From Blastochloris sulfoviridis (GTDB taxonomy: Bacteria; Pseudomonadota; Alphaproteobacteria; Rhizobiales; Xanthobacteraceae), in assembly GCF_008630065.1 (NCBI RefSeq), contig NZ_VWPL01000001.1, forward strand, positions 1-64,000: DNA of 64,000 bases, in the 5' to 3' direction. A program made the position numbers and the translations under genes. Below, piece by piece: positions 9,154-18,168 of this stretch; the first letter of the stretch is position 1; each line of letters begins with the position of its first letter. Under the pieces are notes generated by a model. It ran no database searches. It worked only from the letters and a program-made list of their open reading frames with translations, and was not told where the DNA came from.

Positions 9154-10219
9154 TATGGCCACTTGAGTTACCTTTGGTCATCGACGTAGATTCGATGCTG
9201 GCACAGGTGGGTCGACGCAGCGCCAGGGTGCGCAGTCGAGTCGTTGGTTCCGTGCGAGTCGCTGGCTCCCTGAGGCGGGGGCCAGAGATGAGAATGCCGC
9301 GCGCGAGGTTGCGTCGGGTGGAGTGAGCGGCCGTCCGTCTTCGAGATGGCCCGGATGGAGGTGGTGCGGACGGAGCGGCCGGTTCGATGCGCCAACGCAG
9401 TGGCGTGACCTGATGTGACGGAGGAGAAAAATACCGTCAGACGGCAACTGGCGGCACGGTGCGATCTAACCGCTTATGTTGTGGACAATTTTCTGGTGTG
9501 GACCCGCTTCGCGGTGCGCCCTGCCCGCCGGCGGTTCGGCACTGAGGATCGGCCCGGGAATCAGCGTTTCAAGACATAACCGCCTTCGGGAATCACCGTC
9601 TTCAGGAGTCAGCGTGTCTGGAGTCGTCGTCTTGGCGGTCACGATCTCACTAGGCGTCCTGGGCGTCATCTGAGGGGGGCGTTATCCCTGGGCTTGGCTT
9701 CAAGAATCGTTGTCCGGAAGCTTATTGCGAGATCAATGATGCTGCCTCTACGGCCCGCAGCCCGTCGATCATGTCGATTGGCCGCTTGCGGCGTCGCATT
9801 CTCATTTTTGCCAGGATCTCGTTCACCATGCGGAAGCATCATTGCACGTAATTCTCAGCGATGCCCCGCCCATTGACGCCTTGTGCGCGCATCGATTTCC
9901 CGTTGACTTCCAGTTAGTTCACGACACCCGACCGTGACTTACTCTTGACTCGCGAATGCCGTTTCCAATTCGAGGCGTTGCTGAGAAGGCTGATCAGATG
10001 GCGGCGCGCCGGAACGCCACGCTCATTTAACAAAATATCTCGAAATACATTATGGTTAATAAAGTTAACGTATGTCTACTATTACATTATTTATTGGTGT
10101 ACAGTCTGGAGGTTTTGTTATTTTAGACAATCAATGGCACACTTTTGACATTATACGAAAATAATTTTGCCCTACGCCTTCGCGACGATTGATCGCCATT
10201 CTTTGAGGGAGCCTCCGTT

Positions 10220-11566
10220 ATGGCAGTGACAGGGATGTACGTTCTTCAAGGTGTCGTACCGTCCGAGGTGGCATCTGCACCGTTTGATGTGAAGGTCGTT
10301 GAAACATACAACGACAATGGCGTTGCTTTTTCCAAGACAAACGTCGCGACGATGACGGCCGGCGCCGGCTCCGTTCTTGGCTATTTCTGTCTTGGCGAGG
10401 CGGAAAATTACCGCACCTATTTCAAGTCTCTGCCGAAGTCGGTGTTGGGCCCCGTCGATCCCGACTGGGCCGGCAATTATCAGGTCGCTTATTGGTCGTC
10501 GGAGTGGAAGAGCATCGCGAAGGCCGAAATCGCTCGTATGGTCCAGGCTGGCTACGATGGCGTCTATTTCGACGTCATCGACGAATACGAGATGGCCTGG
10601 GCAAAGAAGAATGCTCCGGGCGGCGATGCTGCCGGGGCGATGAAGTCTCTCGTCAAAGAGCTGTCGGCCTATGCGAAAAGCCTGAACCCCAACTTCCAGG
10701 TCTGGGTCAATGGCGGGGAAGGCCTGCTGACGGACAAGACCTACGTCAACGCCATCGACGGCATGCTGAAGGAAAATCTGTTCTACGACTTCGACGGAAG
10801 CAGCAAAATCGCCGCTGCGGAGACGCAGTACTCGCTCAACCTGCTGAAGAACGCGATCAACGCCGGCAAACCGGTCATCGCCGTCGAATATGTCGCGGGC
10901 AACGCGACCAAGGTTGCCGACGTTCACGCCAAGGCGGCTGCCGCCGGAATCGGAAGCTACGTCGCCGAGCTCGAGCTCGATGGCATCAATTTGGTCGACA
11001 ACCCGGTCACCACGTCTGGCGGCAGCACCGGCAGCTCGACCGGCACGGGCACCGGCGGCACCGTGACCACAAGCCCCGGCTCCACCGATTCCGGCTCGGA
11101 CGGCGGCTCGACCGATGCCGGCTCGGGCACCGGCACCAGCGGCTCCAACTCCGGGCGCCGCACCGGCTCCGGTTCCACGAGCTTCGGCCGGCGCAACACC
11201 AATTCGGTCACCGACACGGACTCCGGCACGTCGTCGTCCGGAGGCGGCTTCTCCACGCGGCGAACCTCCCTCGGATCGTCGCGGAGCAGTGCGTCCGCCA
11301 CGTCCGCCGGCGACAGCACCCGCACCTCCTCCGGCACCAGCCGCCGCCTGCTCGGCACCCCCACCACGCTGGGCTATTCGTCGGACGCCACGTCATCGGA
11401 CACCACGTCGGCAGCCCGCGCCGGCACCAGCCACTCGCGCCTCGCTTTGCTGAACCAGTACGCGGCGTCGAGCTTCGACACGGCAGGCGCCTTCCAAAGC
11501 AGGACCGCGTCGCAGGACCGGGCCTCAGAGAGCCTGATCCAGATTACCCAGTCGCAGCACAGGTGA
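10220..11566 (+). CDS. GH114/GH166-like glycosidase with Ser/Gly/Thr-rich tail, probable type I secretion substrate
   Basis: Residues 1-250 form a GH114-type TIM barrel, the family of endo-alpha-1,4-polygalactosaminidases and of the PelA hydrolase domain. Visible motifs are GYFCLGEAENYR (about 55), GYDGVYFDVIDEYE (about 112-125) and ENLFYDFDG. Residues about 260-410 are a low-complexity Ser/Gly/Thr/Arg linker, and the last 40 residues are non-repetitive. There is no signal peptide. The type I exporter genes follow directly on the same strand, so secretion by that exporter through the C-terminal tail is the likely route. GAGGGAG precedes the ATG. The substrate is inferred to be a galactosamine-containing (Pel-like) polymer, because a Pel-type synthase is encoded nearby. 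Confidence 0.82.
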   Translation: MAVTGMYVLQGVVPSEVASAPFDVKVVETYNDNGVAFSKTNVATMTAGAGSVLGYFCLGEAENYRTYFKSLPKSVLGPVDPDWAGNYQVAYWSSEWKSIAKAEIARMVQAGYDGVYFDVIDEYEMAWAKKNAPGGDAAGAMKSLVKELSAYAKSLNPNFQVWVNGGEGLLTDKTYVNAIDGMLKENLFYDFDGSSKIAAAETQYSLNLLKNAINAGKPVIAVEYVAGNATKVADVHAKAAAAGIGSYVAELELDGINLVDNPVTTSGGSTGSSTGTGTGGTVTTSPGSTDSGSDGGSTDAGSGTGTSGSNSGRRTGSGSTSFGRRNTNSVTDTDSGTSSSGGGFSTRRTSLGSSRSSASATSAGDSTRTSSGTSRRLLGTPTTLGYSSDATSSDTTSAARAGTSHSRLALLNQYAASSFDTAGAFQSRTASQDRASESLIQITQSQHR

Positions 11567-11596
11567 CACGCCGGAGGCATCGCCGCCGCGGCGATC

Positions 11597-11631
11597 GCCG
11601 GCGGGGATTTTGACGGTGCGGCCCCGCCGGC
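11597..11631 (+). terminator. Hairpin between the secreted GH114-like gene and the exporter genes, possible attenuator
   Basis: GCCGGCGGGG (11597-11606) and CCCCGCCGGC (11622-11631) form a 10-bp perfect stem with a 15-base loop. It lies 30 bases past the stop of the GH114-like gene and 43 bases before the exporter ATG. No T-run follows. Type I operons often place a partial terminator here so that substrate exceeds exporter. Confidence 0.5.
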
Positions 11632-11673
11632 CGCACCGCCTCCCGCCGGATCCGGAGGACGAGGCGCGTCGCA

Positions 11674-13836
11674 GTGATTGACAGCAACGAAGTGGCCTGC
11701 TCGTCCGAACCCGGGTTCGCCCACGATCCCGGCCTCATCGCGCTGGTCATGATGCTCGGGTTCCACGGGTTCGGGGTCGATCCCGAGCAGGTCCGCCATC
11801 AGTTCGGCGGCCGGCCGATCGGCGTCGCCGAAATGATCCGCGGCGCGCAGCAGTTCGGGCTGAAGGCGCGGGCGGTCCGCAGCAATTGGAGCCGTCTGGC
11901 GAAGACGCCGCTGCCGGCCGTCGCCCTGTTGCACGACGGCGGCTTCCTTCTGCTCGGCAAGGTGGGCGAGAGCGAGATCCTGGTGCAGGCGCCGGACCGC
12001 GCACGGCCGGCGATGCTGACGCGCGAGGAGCTGGAGCGGGTCTGGAGCGGCCAGCTCGTGCTGATGACCAAGCGCAGCTCGCTCACCGACCTGACCCGCC
12101 GCTTCGACATCACCTGGTTCTTCGGCGCCGTACACAAATATCGGTTCCTGCTGGGCGAGGTGCTGATCGCCTCGTTCTTCCTCCAGCTCCTGGCGCTGGT
12201 GTCGCCACTGTTCTTCCAGGTGGTGATCGACAAGGTGCTGGTGCACCAGAGCATGCGAACGCTCGATGTGCTGGTGATGGGACTCGTCGCCATCGCCGTG
12301 TTCGAGACGGTGCTCGGCATCCTGCGCACCTATCTGTTCGCGCACACCACCAATCGAATCGACGTGGAGCTTGGGGCACGGCTGTTCCGGCATCTGCTGG
12401 CGCTGCCCATCGCATATTTCCAGGCGCGTCGCGTCGGCGATTCGGTGGCGCGCGTCCGCGAGCTGGAGAACATCCGGAACTTTCTTACCAGCTCCGGGCT
12501 GACGCTGGTCATCGACCTGTTCTTCACCTTCGTGTTCATCGCGGTGATGTTCGTCTATTCGCCGTTGCTGACCGCGGTCGTGCTGGCGTCGATTCCCATC
12601 TATGTCGGCATCTCGGCGGCGGCGACGCCGCTGTTCCAGCAGCGTCTCGACGAGAAGTTCGCCCGCGGCGCCGAGAACCAGGCGTTCCTGGTCGAGAGCG
12701 TCACCGGGGTCGAGACGCTCAAGGCGATGGCGGTCGAGCCGCAGATGCAGCAGCGCTGGGAGGAACAGCTTGCGGCCTATGTCACCGCGAGCTTCAAGGT
12801 GCTCAGCCTCGGCAACACCGCCAGCGAGAGCGTCCAGCTCGTCAGCAAGCTGGTCACCGCCGCCCTGCTCTATCTCGGCGCGCAACTCGTCATCGAGGGC
12901 CGGCTCACGGTCGGCGAGCTGGTGGCGTTCAACCTGCTGGCCGGGCGGGTCAGCGCGCCGGTGCTGCGGCTCGCGCAAATCTGGCAGGACTTCCACCAGG
13001 CGCGGCTGTCCATCGCCCGCCTCGGCGACATCCTGAACACCGCGCCCGAGCCGCTCTACAGCCCCGGACGCATGACTCTGCCGATGATTCGCGGCGATGT
13101 CAGTTTCGAGAACGTCACCTTCCGCTATCGCATCGACGGACCGGAGATCCTGCACGACATCAATTTGCACGTTCCCGCAGGTCAGGTGATCGGCGTCGTC
13201 GGGCGCTCGGGGTCGGGAAAGAGCACGCTCGCCAAGCTTGTCCAGCGGCTCTACGTGCCCGAAACCGGCCGGGTGCTGGTGGATGGAATCGACGTGGCGC
13301 AGGTCGATCCCGCCTGGCTGCGCCGCCAGATCGGCGTGGTGCTGCAGGACAATGTGCTGTTCAATCGCACGGTGCGCGACAACATCGCGCTCGCCGACCC
13401 GGCGCTGCCGACCGGGCAGGTCATCGCGGCTGCGACGCTGGCGGGCGCGCACGACTTCATCATGCAGCTTCAGCAGGGCTACGACACCATCGTCGGCGAG
13501 CGCGGCAGCAGCCTGTCCGGCGGCCAGCGCCAGCGAATTGCCATCGCCCGCGCGCTGATCACCGATCCGCGCATTCTCATCTTCGATGAAGCGACGAGCG
13601 CGCTGGACTATGAGAGCGAGAGCATCATCCAGCAGAACATGGCGCAAATCGCCGAAGGGCGGACGGTGTTCATCATCGCCCACCGCCTGTCGGCGCTGCG
13701 GCATGCCGACCGCATCATCACCATCGAGCGTGGGCGGCTGGTCGAGGACGGCACGCACCATGAGCTGATGGTCAAGGCCGGCGGCCGCTATGCGACGCTG
13801 TACCGGCTGCAGGCCGGGCTGCACGAGGTGATGTGA
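11674..13836 (+). CDS. Type I secretion ABC transporter with catalytically dead C39-like domain (HlyB family)
   Basis: This 720-residue protein has the HlyB layout. Residues about 15-135 are a C39 peptidase-like domain in which the usual DCG catalytic motif reads DPG (HDPGLIALVMML), so it should bind rather than cleave substrate. Six transmembrane segments occupy about 150-460. The nucleotide-binding domain has Walker A GRSGSGKST (about 509), signature LSGGQRQR (about 614), Walker B LIFDEATSALD (about 634) and the switch histidine in IAHRLS (about 668). It would energise secretion of proteins with C-terminal signals; the two nearby candidates are the GH114-like protein and the giant RTX protein. 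The adaptor follows after 19 bases. No TolC-type outer-membrane partner is present in the window. Confidence 0.93.
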   Translation: MIDSNEVACSSEPGFAHDPGLIALVMMLGFHGFGVDPEQVRHQFGGRPIGVAEMIRGAQQFGLKARAVRSNWSRLAKTPLPAVALLHDGGFLLLGKVGESEILVQAPDRARPAMLTREELERVWSGQLVLMTKRSSLTDLTRRFDITWFFGAVHKYRFLLGEVLIASFFLQLLALVSPLFFQVVIDKVLVHQSMRTLDVLVMGLVAIAVFETVLGILRTYLFAHTTNRIDVELGARLFRHLLALPIAYFQARRVGDSVARVRELENIRNFLTSSGLTLVIDLFFTFVFIAVMFVYSPLLTAVVLASIPIYVGISAAATPLFQQRLDEKFARGAENQAFLVESVTGVETLKAMAVEPQMQQRWEEQLAAYVTASFKVLSLGNTASESVQLVSKLVTAALLYLGAQLVIEGRLTVGELVAFNLLAGRVSAPVLRLAQIWQDFHQARLSIARLGDILNTAPEPLYSPGRMTLPMIRGDVSFENVTFRYRIDGPEILHDINLHVPAGQVIGVVGRSGSGKSTLAKLVQRLYVPETGRVLVDGIDVAQVDPAWLRRQIGVVLQDNVLFNRTVRDNIALADPALPTGQVIAAATLAGAHDFIMQLQQGYDTIVGERGSSLSGGQRQRIAIARALITDPRILIFDEATSALDYESESIIQQNMAQIAEGRTVFIIAHRLSALRHADRIITIERGRLVEDGTHHELMVKAGGRYATLYRLQAGLHEVM

Positions 13837-13855
13837 GGGCAACGCCGAGGGCGAC

Positions 13856-15829
13856 ATGAAGACGAAGCCGCACGCCGCGAACGATCCGGGACTGCTCGTT
13901 CTCGGCATGCTGTTTCGCCTGCGCAACATCCCTGCCGATTTCGACGCGCTGGCGCATTCCGCTGGCGTGGTGGACGTGCCGGCCATGCTGCGCTTCGCCC
14001 GCGCGCACGGCCTCAAGGCCCGCGCCGCCAGGATGGGCTGGAAACAGCTCCTGGGCGCGCCCCTGCCTGCCATTGCGGCGCTGACGGATGGCGGCTTCCT
14101 GCTCGTCGGCCGGGTGGTGGATGACAGGGCGATCGTCGTGGCGCCGGGCGCCACGCGGCCGGTGCTGATGACGCGGGACGAATTCGAGGCGGCCTGGAGC
14201 GGGCAGATCGTCCTGATCACGGCGCGCAGCGCGGCCGACGCCCGCCTGCGGCGCTGGGCCGGCGCCGCCATCGCCGCGCCGATGCGCCTCGCCCGCGCCC
14301 TTGCCGGTCGCATCCGCTCCCTCGCCAATCCCGGGGCGGCGCGGGAGGCGGCGCAGCGCGGCGCGAATGCCGCGAGCGGCATCATCATCGATTTCGCCGA
14401 CCGCGCCCGCAAGCTGCAGAACGCCGTGGCGACGAGGCCGCGCTCGCCCGCCCGCCGCACGGCCGAGGAACTGGCCTTCCTGCCGGCGGCGCTGGAGATC
14501 GTCGAGACGCCGCCCTCGCCGATCGGCCGCGGCATCATCTTCAGCCTGATCGCCATCATCGTCGTGGCGCTGGTCTGGTCCACCGCCGGCACCGTCGATA
14601 TCGTCGCGGTCGCCCAGGGCAAGATCATCCCGAGCGGACGCACCAAGACGATCCAGCCGTTCGAGACCGGAATCGTGCGGGCGATTCATGTCAGCGACGG
14701 CCAGAGCGTGAAGGCCGGCGACGTGCTGATCGAGCTCGACCCGACGATGAACGCGGCCGAGCTGGGGCGCCTGGGGGCCGACCTCATGGCGGCGCGCCTG
14801 GAGGTTGCGCGCCTTCAGGCGGCGCTGAACGGCGGCGACGACCCGGTGGCGGCGTTCGCGCCGCCCGCAACCGCGCCGGCCGAGCTCGTGCAGATGCAGC
14901 GCCGCTTCCTGCTCAGCCAGGTCACCGAGCAGAGGGCCAAGATGGCCGCCCTCGACCGGCAGGTGGCGCAGAAGGAGGCCGAGCGCGCCACGATCCGCGC
15001 GTCGATCGACAAGCTCAAGGCGACCATGACGCCGCTGCAGCAGCGCGTCGAGATTCGCGAACACCTGTTCCAGAAGGAGCTGGGCTCGAAGATCGTCTAT
15101 CTCTCCGAAATGCAGGAGCTGATCGGCCAGCGCCAGGAGATCCTGGTGCAGGAGAGCCGCTACGGCGAAGCGGAAGCCGCCATCGCCTCGCTGATCGAGA
15201 CGCGCAACCGCGCCGTGGCGGAATACGAGCGCAGCCTGTTCGACGAGTTCGCGAAAGCCGAGCAGCGCATGGCTGGGCTCACGCAGGAGATCATCAAGGC
15301 CGAGCAGCGCACCAGCCTGCAGAAGCTCACCGCGCCGGTCGACGGCAAGGTGCAGCAGCTCGCCGTTCACACCATTGGCGGCGTGGTGACGCCGGCGCAG
15401 ACCCTGATGCTGATCGTGCCGGCGGAAAGCCGGCTTGAGATCGAGGCCATGATCTCAAACCGGGATATCGGCTTCGTCGAGGTCGGCCAGGAGGTGGCGA
15501 TCAAGGTCGACGCCTTCAACTTCACCCGCTACGGGCTGCTGCATGGCCAGATCCTGTCGATCTCGCAGGATTCCATCACGCGCGAGCGGGGCCACGACCG
15601 CGGCGATGCGGCGAGCGGCGAGCCCAGCAGCGAGCCCAAGGGACAGGAACTGGCCTACGCCGCCCACATCTCCCTCGACCGGACCGAGATGGACCTCGGC
15701 GACAAGCGCGTCAGCCTCTCACCGGGCATGGCGATCACCGCCGAGGTCAAGACAGGCTCGCGCCGGATCATCAGCTACCTGCTGTCGCCGCTGGTTCGCT
15801 ACAAGCAGGAGAGCCTGCGCGAACGCTGA
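13856..15829 (+). CDS. HlyD-family adaptor fused to an N-terminal C39-like domain
   Basis: The protein has 657 residues, while HlyD-type adaptors usually have about 430-480. The excess is N-terminal. Residues about 8-125 align by eye with the C39-like domain of the adjacent transporter (shared NDPGLL/HDPGLI, HGLKARAAR/FGLKARAVR, LPAIAALTDGGFLL/LPAVALLHDGGFLL, EFEAAWSGQIVLIT/ELERVWSGQLVLMT). An Arg/Ala-rich linker and one membrane segment (about 226-246) follow. Then comes the adaptor proper: a lipoyl half motif near 275, a coiled coil about 290-480, the second lipoyl half (TAPVDGKVQQLAVHTIGGVV) and beta-barrel regions. The catalytic cysteine is replaced by proline, as in the transporter. The fused domain would sit in the cytosol and could be a second substrate receptor. 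This fusion is unusual. Confidence 0.9.
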   Translation: MKTKPHAANDPGLLVLGMLFRLRNIPADFDALAHSAGVVDVPAMLRFARAHGLKARAARMGWKQLLGAPLPAIAALTDGGFLLVGRVVDDRAIVVAPGATRPVLMTRDEFEAAWSGQIVLITARSAADARLRRWAGAAIAAPMRLARALAGRIRSLANPGAAREAAQRGANAASGIIIDFADRARKLQNAVATRPRSPARRTAEELAFLPAALEIVETPPSPIGRGIIFSLIAIIVVALVWSTAGTVDIVAVAQGKIIPSGRTKTIQPFETGIVRAIHVSDGQSVKAGDVLIELDPTMNAAELGRLGADLMAARLEVARLQAALNGGDDPVAAFAPPATAPAELVQMQRRFLLSQVTEQRAKMAALDRQVAQKEAERATIRASIDKLKATMTPLQQRVEIREHLFQKELGSKIVYLSEMQELIGQRQEILVQESRYGEAEAAIASLIETRNRAVAEYERSLFDEFAKAEQRMAGLTQEIIKAEQRTSLQKLTAPVDGKVQQLAVHTIGGVVTPAQTLMLIVPAESRLEIEAMISNRDIGFVEVGQEVAIKVDAFNFTRYGLLHGQILSISQDSITRERGHDRGDAASGEPSSEPKGQELAYAAHISLDRTEMDLGDKRVSLSPGMAITAEVKTGSRRIISYLLSPLVRYKQESLRER

Positions 15830-15960
15830 GCGCCGGTGCCGCACTTCGACTGCGGCCGGCGATGGCGGCGGGCCTGGAATGCGGGTTTTCTTTCAGGAAA
15901 TCAGCGATTTCGCGAGAATCCGCGACCGGAACCAACGGTCGGCCATCGCTGCCGTTGGCA

Positions 15961-16788
15961 TCAGTTCTCCTTCACGGCGCGCTTCAGGATGCCGGCAATC
16001 GTCGATGCTTGCATCAGCGCGTCGACATCCTTGACCAGAACGTCGTTGCGTCCGGCTCGTTCGATGATTCCAGATGTCGCGAGCTGGACCATGATCCGGC
16101 TCAGGGTATCGGCATTGATCGCCAGATAGCTTGCGATGTCATCCCGCGACGGAAGCTTGATGACCGGCTGCTTTTCATCATGGCGCAGGAACAGATAGAG
16201 CAGGAAGGAGCACACCCTCTGCTTGGAGTCGAGGACGCTGACAATGAGCTGATGCAGGAACGACCGATACAGATGCTGCTTCACGAATAGCTGGTTGGCG
16301 GTGAACACGTTGCGGACGAACGCGCTCTCGGAGCTGTCGTCATTGTCGAAATAGAACAACTGGACAGGAGTCGACGCCCGGAAGAAAAAATCCTTCCAGT
16401 ATTGATATCCTGGGATAACCAAGGTGTCGTTCGGAAGCAAAAAGTCGATGATGTGAGACTTTCCTTCGCCGAACGTTGCACCAAAGGCGAGCATTCCCTT
16501 GCGAATGACGATGGTGCTCATGGAGGAGCTGGGAAGGATCGACAAGGACTGGTTCTTGCGCAGATCGAGAACGCGACCATACTTATCGATCGCCGCATCC
16601 AGGAGTGGCGCTTCCGGTGTGAGTTGAACCGTGTCGTCATCGAGCGACAGGTTGAGCGGCAGGGCCCGCTTGCCAACCTCCGGTTTGCCGGCATCTCCCT
16701 TTGGTTGTATAGCGCGCCGCTCCGCGACTGCCGCACCAGTCTTGGTTGTCTTGATGTGCTTATTTCCGTGGGTAGCGTGCGGACGCAT
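15961..16788 (-). CDS. Crp/Fnr family transcriptional regulator
   Basis: The central part has the cyclic-nucleotide-binding beta-roll fold pattern (LSILPSSSMSTIVIRKGMLA through the DFLLPNDTLVIPG turn). The C-terminus has a Crp-type helix-turn-helix (LPSRDDIASYLAINADTLSR). The recognition helix contains D-T-L-S-R at the position of the E-x-x-S-R that reads TGA half-sites in Fnr and Crp. No cysteine cluster for an iron-sulfur sensor is visible, so it is not a classical oxygen-sensing Fnr. ATG 16788 is preferred; a GTG at 16893 would add 35 residues. It converges on the exporter operon and could bind the TGA-N6-TCA palindromes at 9.1 kb and 18.9 kb. That link is inference. Confidence 0.85.
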   Translation of the reverse strand: MRPHATHGNKHIKTTKTGAAVAERRAIQPKGDAGKPEVGKRALPLNLSLDDDTVQLTPEAPLLDAAIDKYGRVLDLRKNQSLSILPSSSMSTIVIRKGMLAFGATFGEGKSHIIDFLLPNDTLVIPGYQYWKDFFFRASTPVQLFYFDNDDSSESAFVRNVFTANQLFVKQHLYRSFLHQLIVSVLDSKQRVCSFLLYLFLRHDEKQPVIKLPSRDDIASYLAINADTLSRIMVQLATSGIIERAGRNDVLVKDVDALMQASTIAGILKRAVKEN

Positions 16789-17256
16789 CTGAGTGCCCCA
16801 AAATTGTTTCAAATTTTCTGAAAACAGAGAATGGGCACGTCGACTCAACCCGTAAAGGGCGTTGTCTGAACATCTCTGATGATACCTAACCACTGTACTT
16901 AAAATTTGAGATTAATTTGGCTCGCGCTACTATGTTTAACATTAATGCTTAACAGCGCGGGCGCTCCACTGACCGGTTGCACCGCCGGGCGGTCGCGACT
17001 GTAACCGCCCGACGGTGCCGGCTGCTTCGGTACAGCGGGACACCTGCGCGGGGTCCACCGCGAGCGCCTAAACAGAACGTGTCCGGGCAACCCACCCCAG
17101 CGGCTGCCGGCAGCGAGGCGCTTTCATCGCCGGCGGGTCGGTTTTTCCGGTGGCAAACTCAGACGGCTTCCGCTCGATCCCTTCGGGATCCCGGAAACGA
17201 TCTCCCTGGATCGGCGGCGATGACCGGGCCAGGCTTCGTATCAAGGATCCGAAGCG
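16789..17256. other. Intergenic region upstream of the Crp/Fnr gene, with a REP-like element
   Basis: The part near 16790-16960 is AT-rich and probably holds the Crp/Fnr promoter, including a near-palindrome at 16934-16953 (GTTTAACATTAATGCTTAAC). The rest, up to the stop of the GH114-like gene at 17257, is GC-rich, carries REP-like copy 1 at 17168-17196, and has no supported gene. Confidence 0.6.
17168..17196. repeat. REP-like intergenic palindrome, copy 1
   Basis: The arms are TTCCGCTCGATCC and GGGATCCCGGAA around a CTTC turn. Related copies lie at 26961-26988, 45788-45820 and 47858-47886, all outside genes. Confidence 0.7.
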
Positions 17257-18168
17257 TCACAGGCTGGCTTCGCACGCGGGCTTGGGCACGACCCGATCGA
17301 GGAGGCGTGTCGCCACGTAGGGGTGATGTCCCAGCGCGCGCTCCCGGCCATAGATCCTGCAGATCCCATCCCTGTCCGACAGGTCCCAGTAATCGAGGGT
17401 CAGGATGGGCAGGGCCGGATGGCGATTTCGCGCGGGCTCAAGCAGCCGCATCTGGAGCTCGACGCTCCGCCCGTCGGCAAGCACGAAGCCTGTTCCGGCA
17501 AGATTCGGCGTCGTGAGCAGGCTTTCGGCGATGATGGCGTCGATGCAGTCGACGAGGCGCGGGAGAATGGCGTAGCCGCGGTTGGCGATGATCGAGATAT
17601 CCGGCCACCGCTTGCGGATCGACTGCACGATGTCGACCGCGGCCGTTGCCATGCCCTTGTAGCGGCTTGGGTTCGTCTCCTCGAGGTATGGCGGCGTATC
17701 GAGCGTGTCCAACATCAGCCCCTTGAAGCCCGCGGACAGCAGGGCGGGGATCTGCTGGTCGAGAAGTGAGGCGCTCCAGGAGGGATGCCGGATGTCGACC
17801 CGCCGCGTTCCCGGCCAACTGGGATTCTCCTCCAGCAGCGCGTCGCGATCCAGGCTCGCGAAAGCGGGACTCGCCGTGCGGATCTCGCCAATGCTGAGAT
17901 AGCCGCAGACGGACGCGCTTGCCTTGCCGATGCGCGCCAGCGAACCTTTGAAAGCCGGGTCAAGAATGACGATGTCGTAGCCGGCGAGAACGTCTTCGTT
18001 GGCGGTCTGCCCGTAGAACACCACCCATCGCAGGGGTGATTCGCCGCCCAGGGCCACACGCGCGGCAGCCGGCCTGGGTGCGAGAATGGACGACATTGCC
18101 ACCCCGGCACCGCCCCCCAGGATCGTCCGTCTGGTCAGCATGGAGGACACAGTCCTGCAACCTCTCAT
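17257..18168 (-). CDS. GH114/GH166-like (PelA hydrolase-type) protein with Tat signal
   Basis: This 303-residue protein has a twin-arginine signal (LTRRTILGGGAG, then a hydrophobic stretch ending AAA), so it should be exported folded to the periplasm. The mature part is a GH114-type TIM barrel with SVCGYLSIGE, GFKGLMLDTLDT, SIIANRGYAILPRL and IIAESLLT at the expected strand ends. In PelA such a domain hydrolyses the galactosamine-rich polymer in the periplasm. This protein therefore matches the stand-alone hydrolase half of PelA better than the signal-less paralogue at 10.2 kb does. ATG 18168 has GGAA upstream; ATG 18141, closer to the RR pair, is also possible. It is transcribed divergently from the pel-like operon. 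Confidence 0.82.
   Translation of the reverse strand: MRGCRTVSSMLTRRTILGGGAGVAMSSILAPRPAAARVALGGESPLRWVVFYGQTANEDVLAGYDIVILDPAFKGSLARIGKASASVCGYLSIGEIRTASPAFASLDRDALLEENPSWPGTRRVDIRHPSWSASLLDQQIPALLSAGFKGLMLDTLDTPPYLEETNPSRYKGMATAAVDIVQSIRKRWPDISIIANRGYAILPRLVDCIDAIIAESLLTTPNLAGTGFVLADGRSVELQMRLLEPARNRHPALPILTLDYWDLSDRDGICRIYGRERALGHHPYVATRLLDRVVPKPACEASL

Larger units (their letters stand above)
8889..10219. other. 1.3-kb intergenic regulatory region, no supported gene
   Basis: The stretch separates the divergent export gene and the GH114-like gene. It holds two Fnr-type palindromes (9072-9089, 9136-9153) and a marked AT-rich block at about 10020-10175 next to the GH114-like gene, which probably carries its promoter. 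Open frames here have no ribosome site, codon character or recognisable domain. I see no transposase remnant that I can defend. Confidence 0.7.

Noticed and set aside
9477-9560. Possible insertion-sequence end near TTGTGGACAATTTTCTGG
   Set aside because: No terminal inverted repeat, target duplication or transposase fragment could be found around it.
9722-9829. Possible 35-residue minus-strand peptide in the large intergenic region
   Set aside because: It has no ribosome site, no recognised family and no supporting context; chance is more likely.
10189-10201. TTGATCGCCATTC as a fourth Fnr-like site
   Set aside because: Only the left half-site matches; the right half lacks TCA.
11374-14646. 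Minus-strand open frame of 1090 codons opposite the exporter genes
   Set aside because: It lies opposite a well-supported HlyB/HlyD pair and has no recognisable domain or ribosome site.
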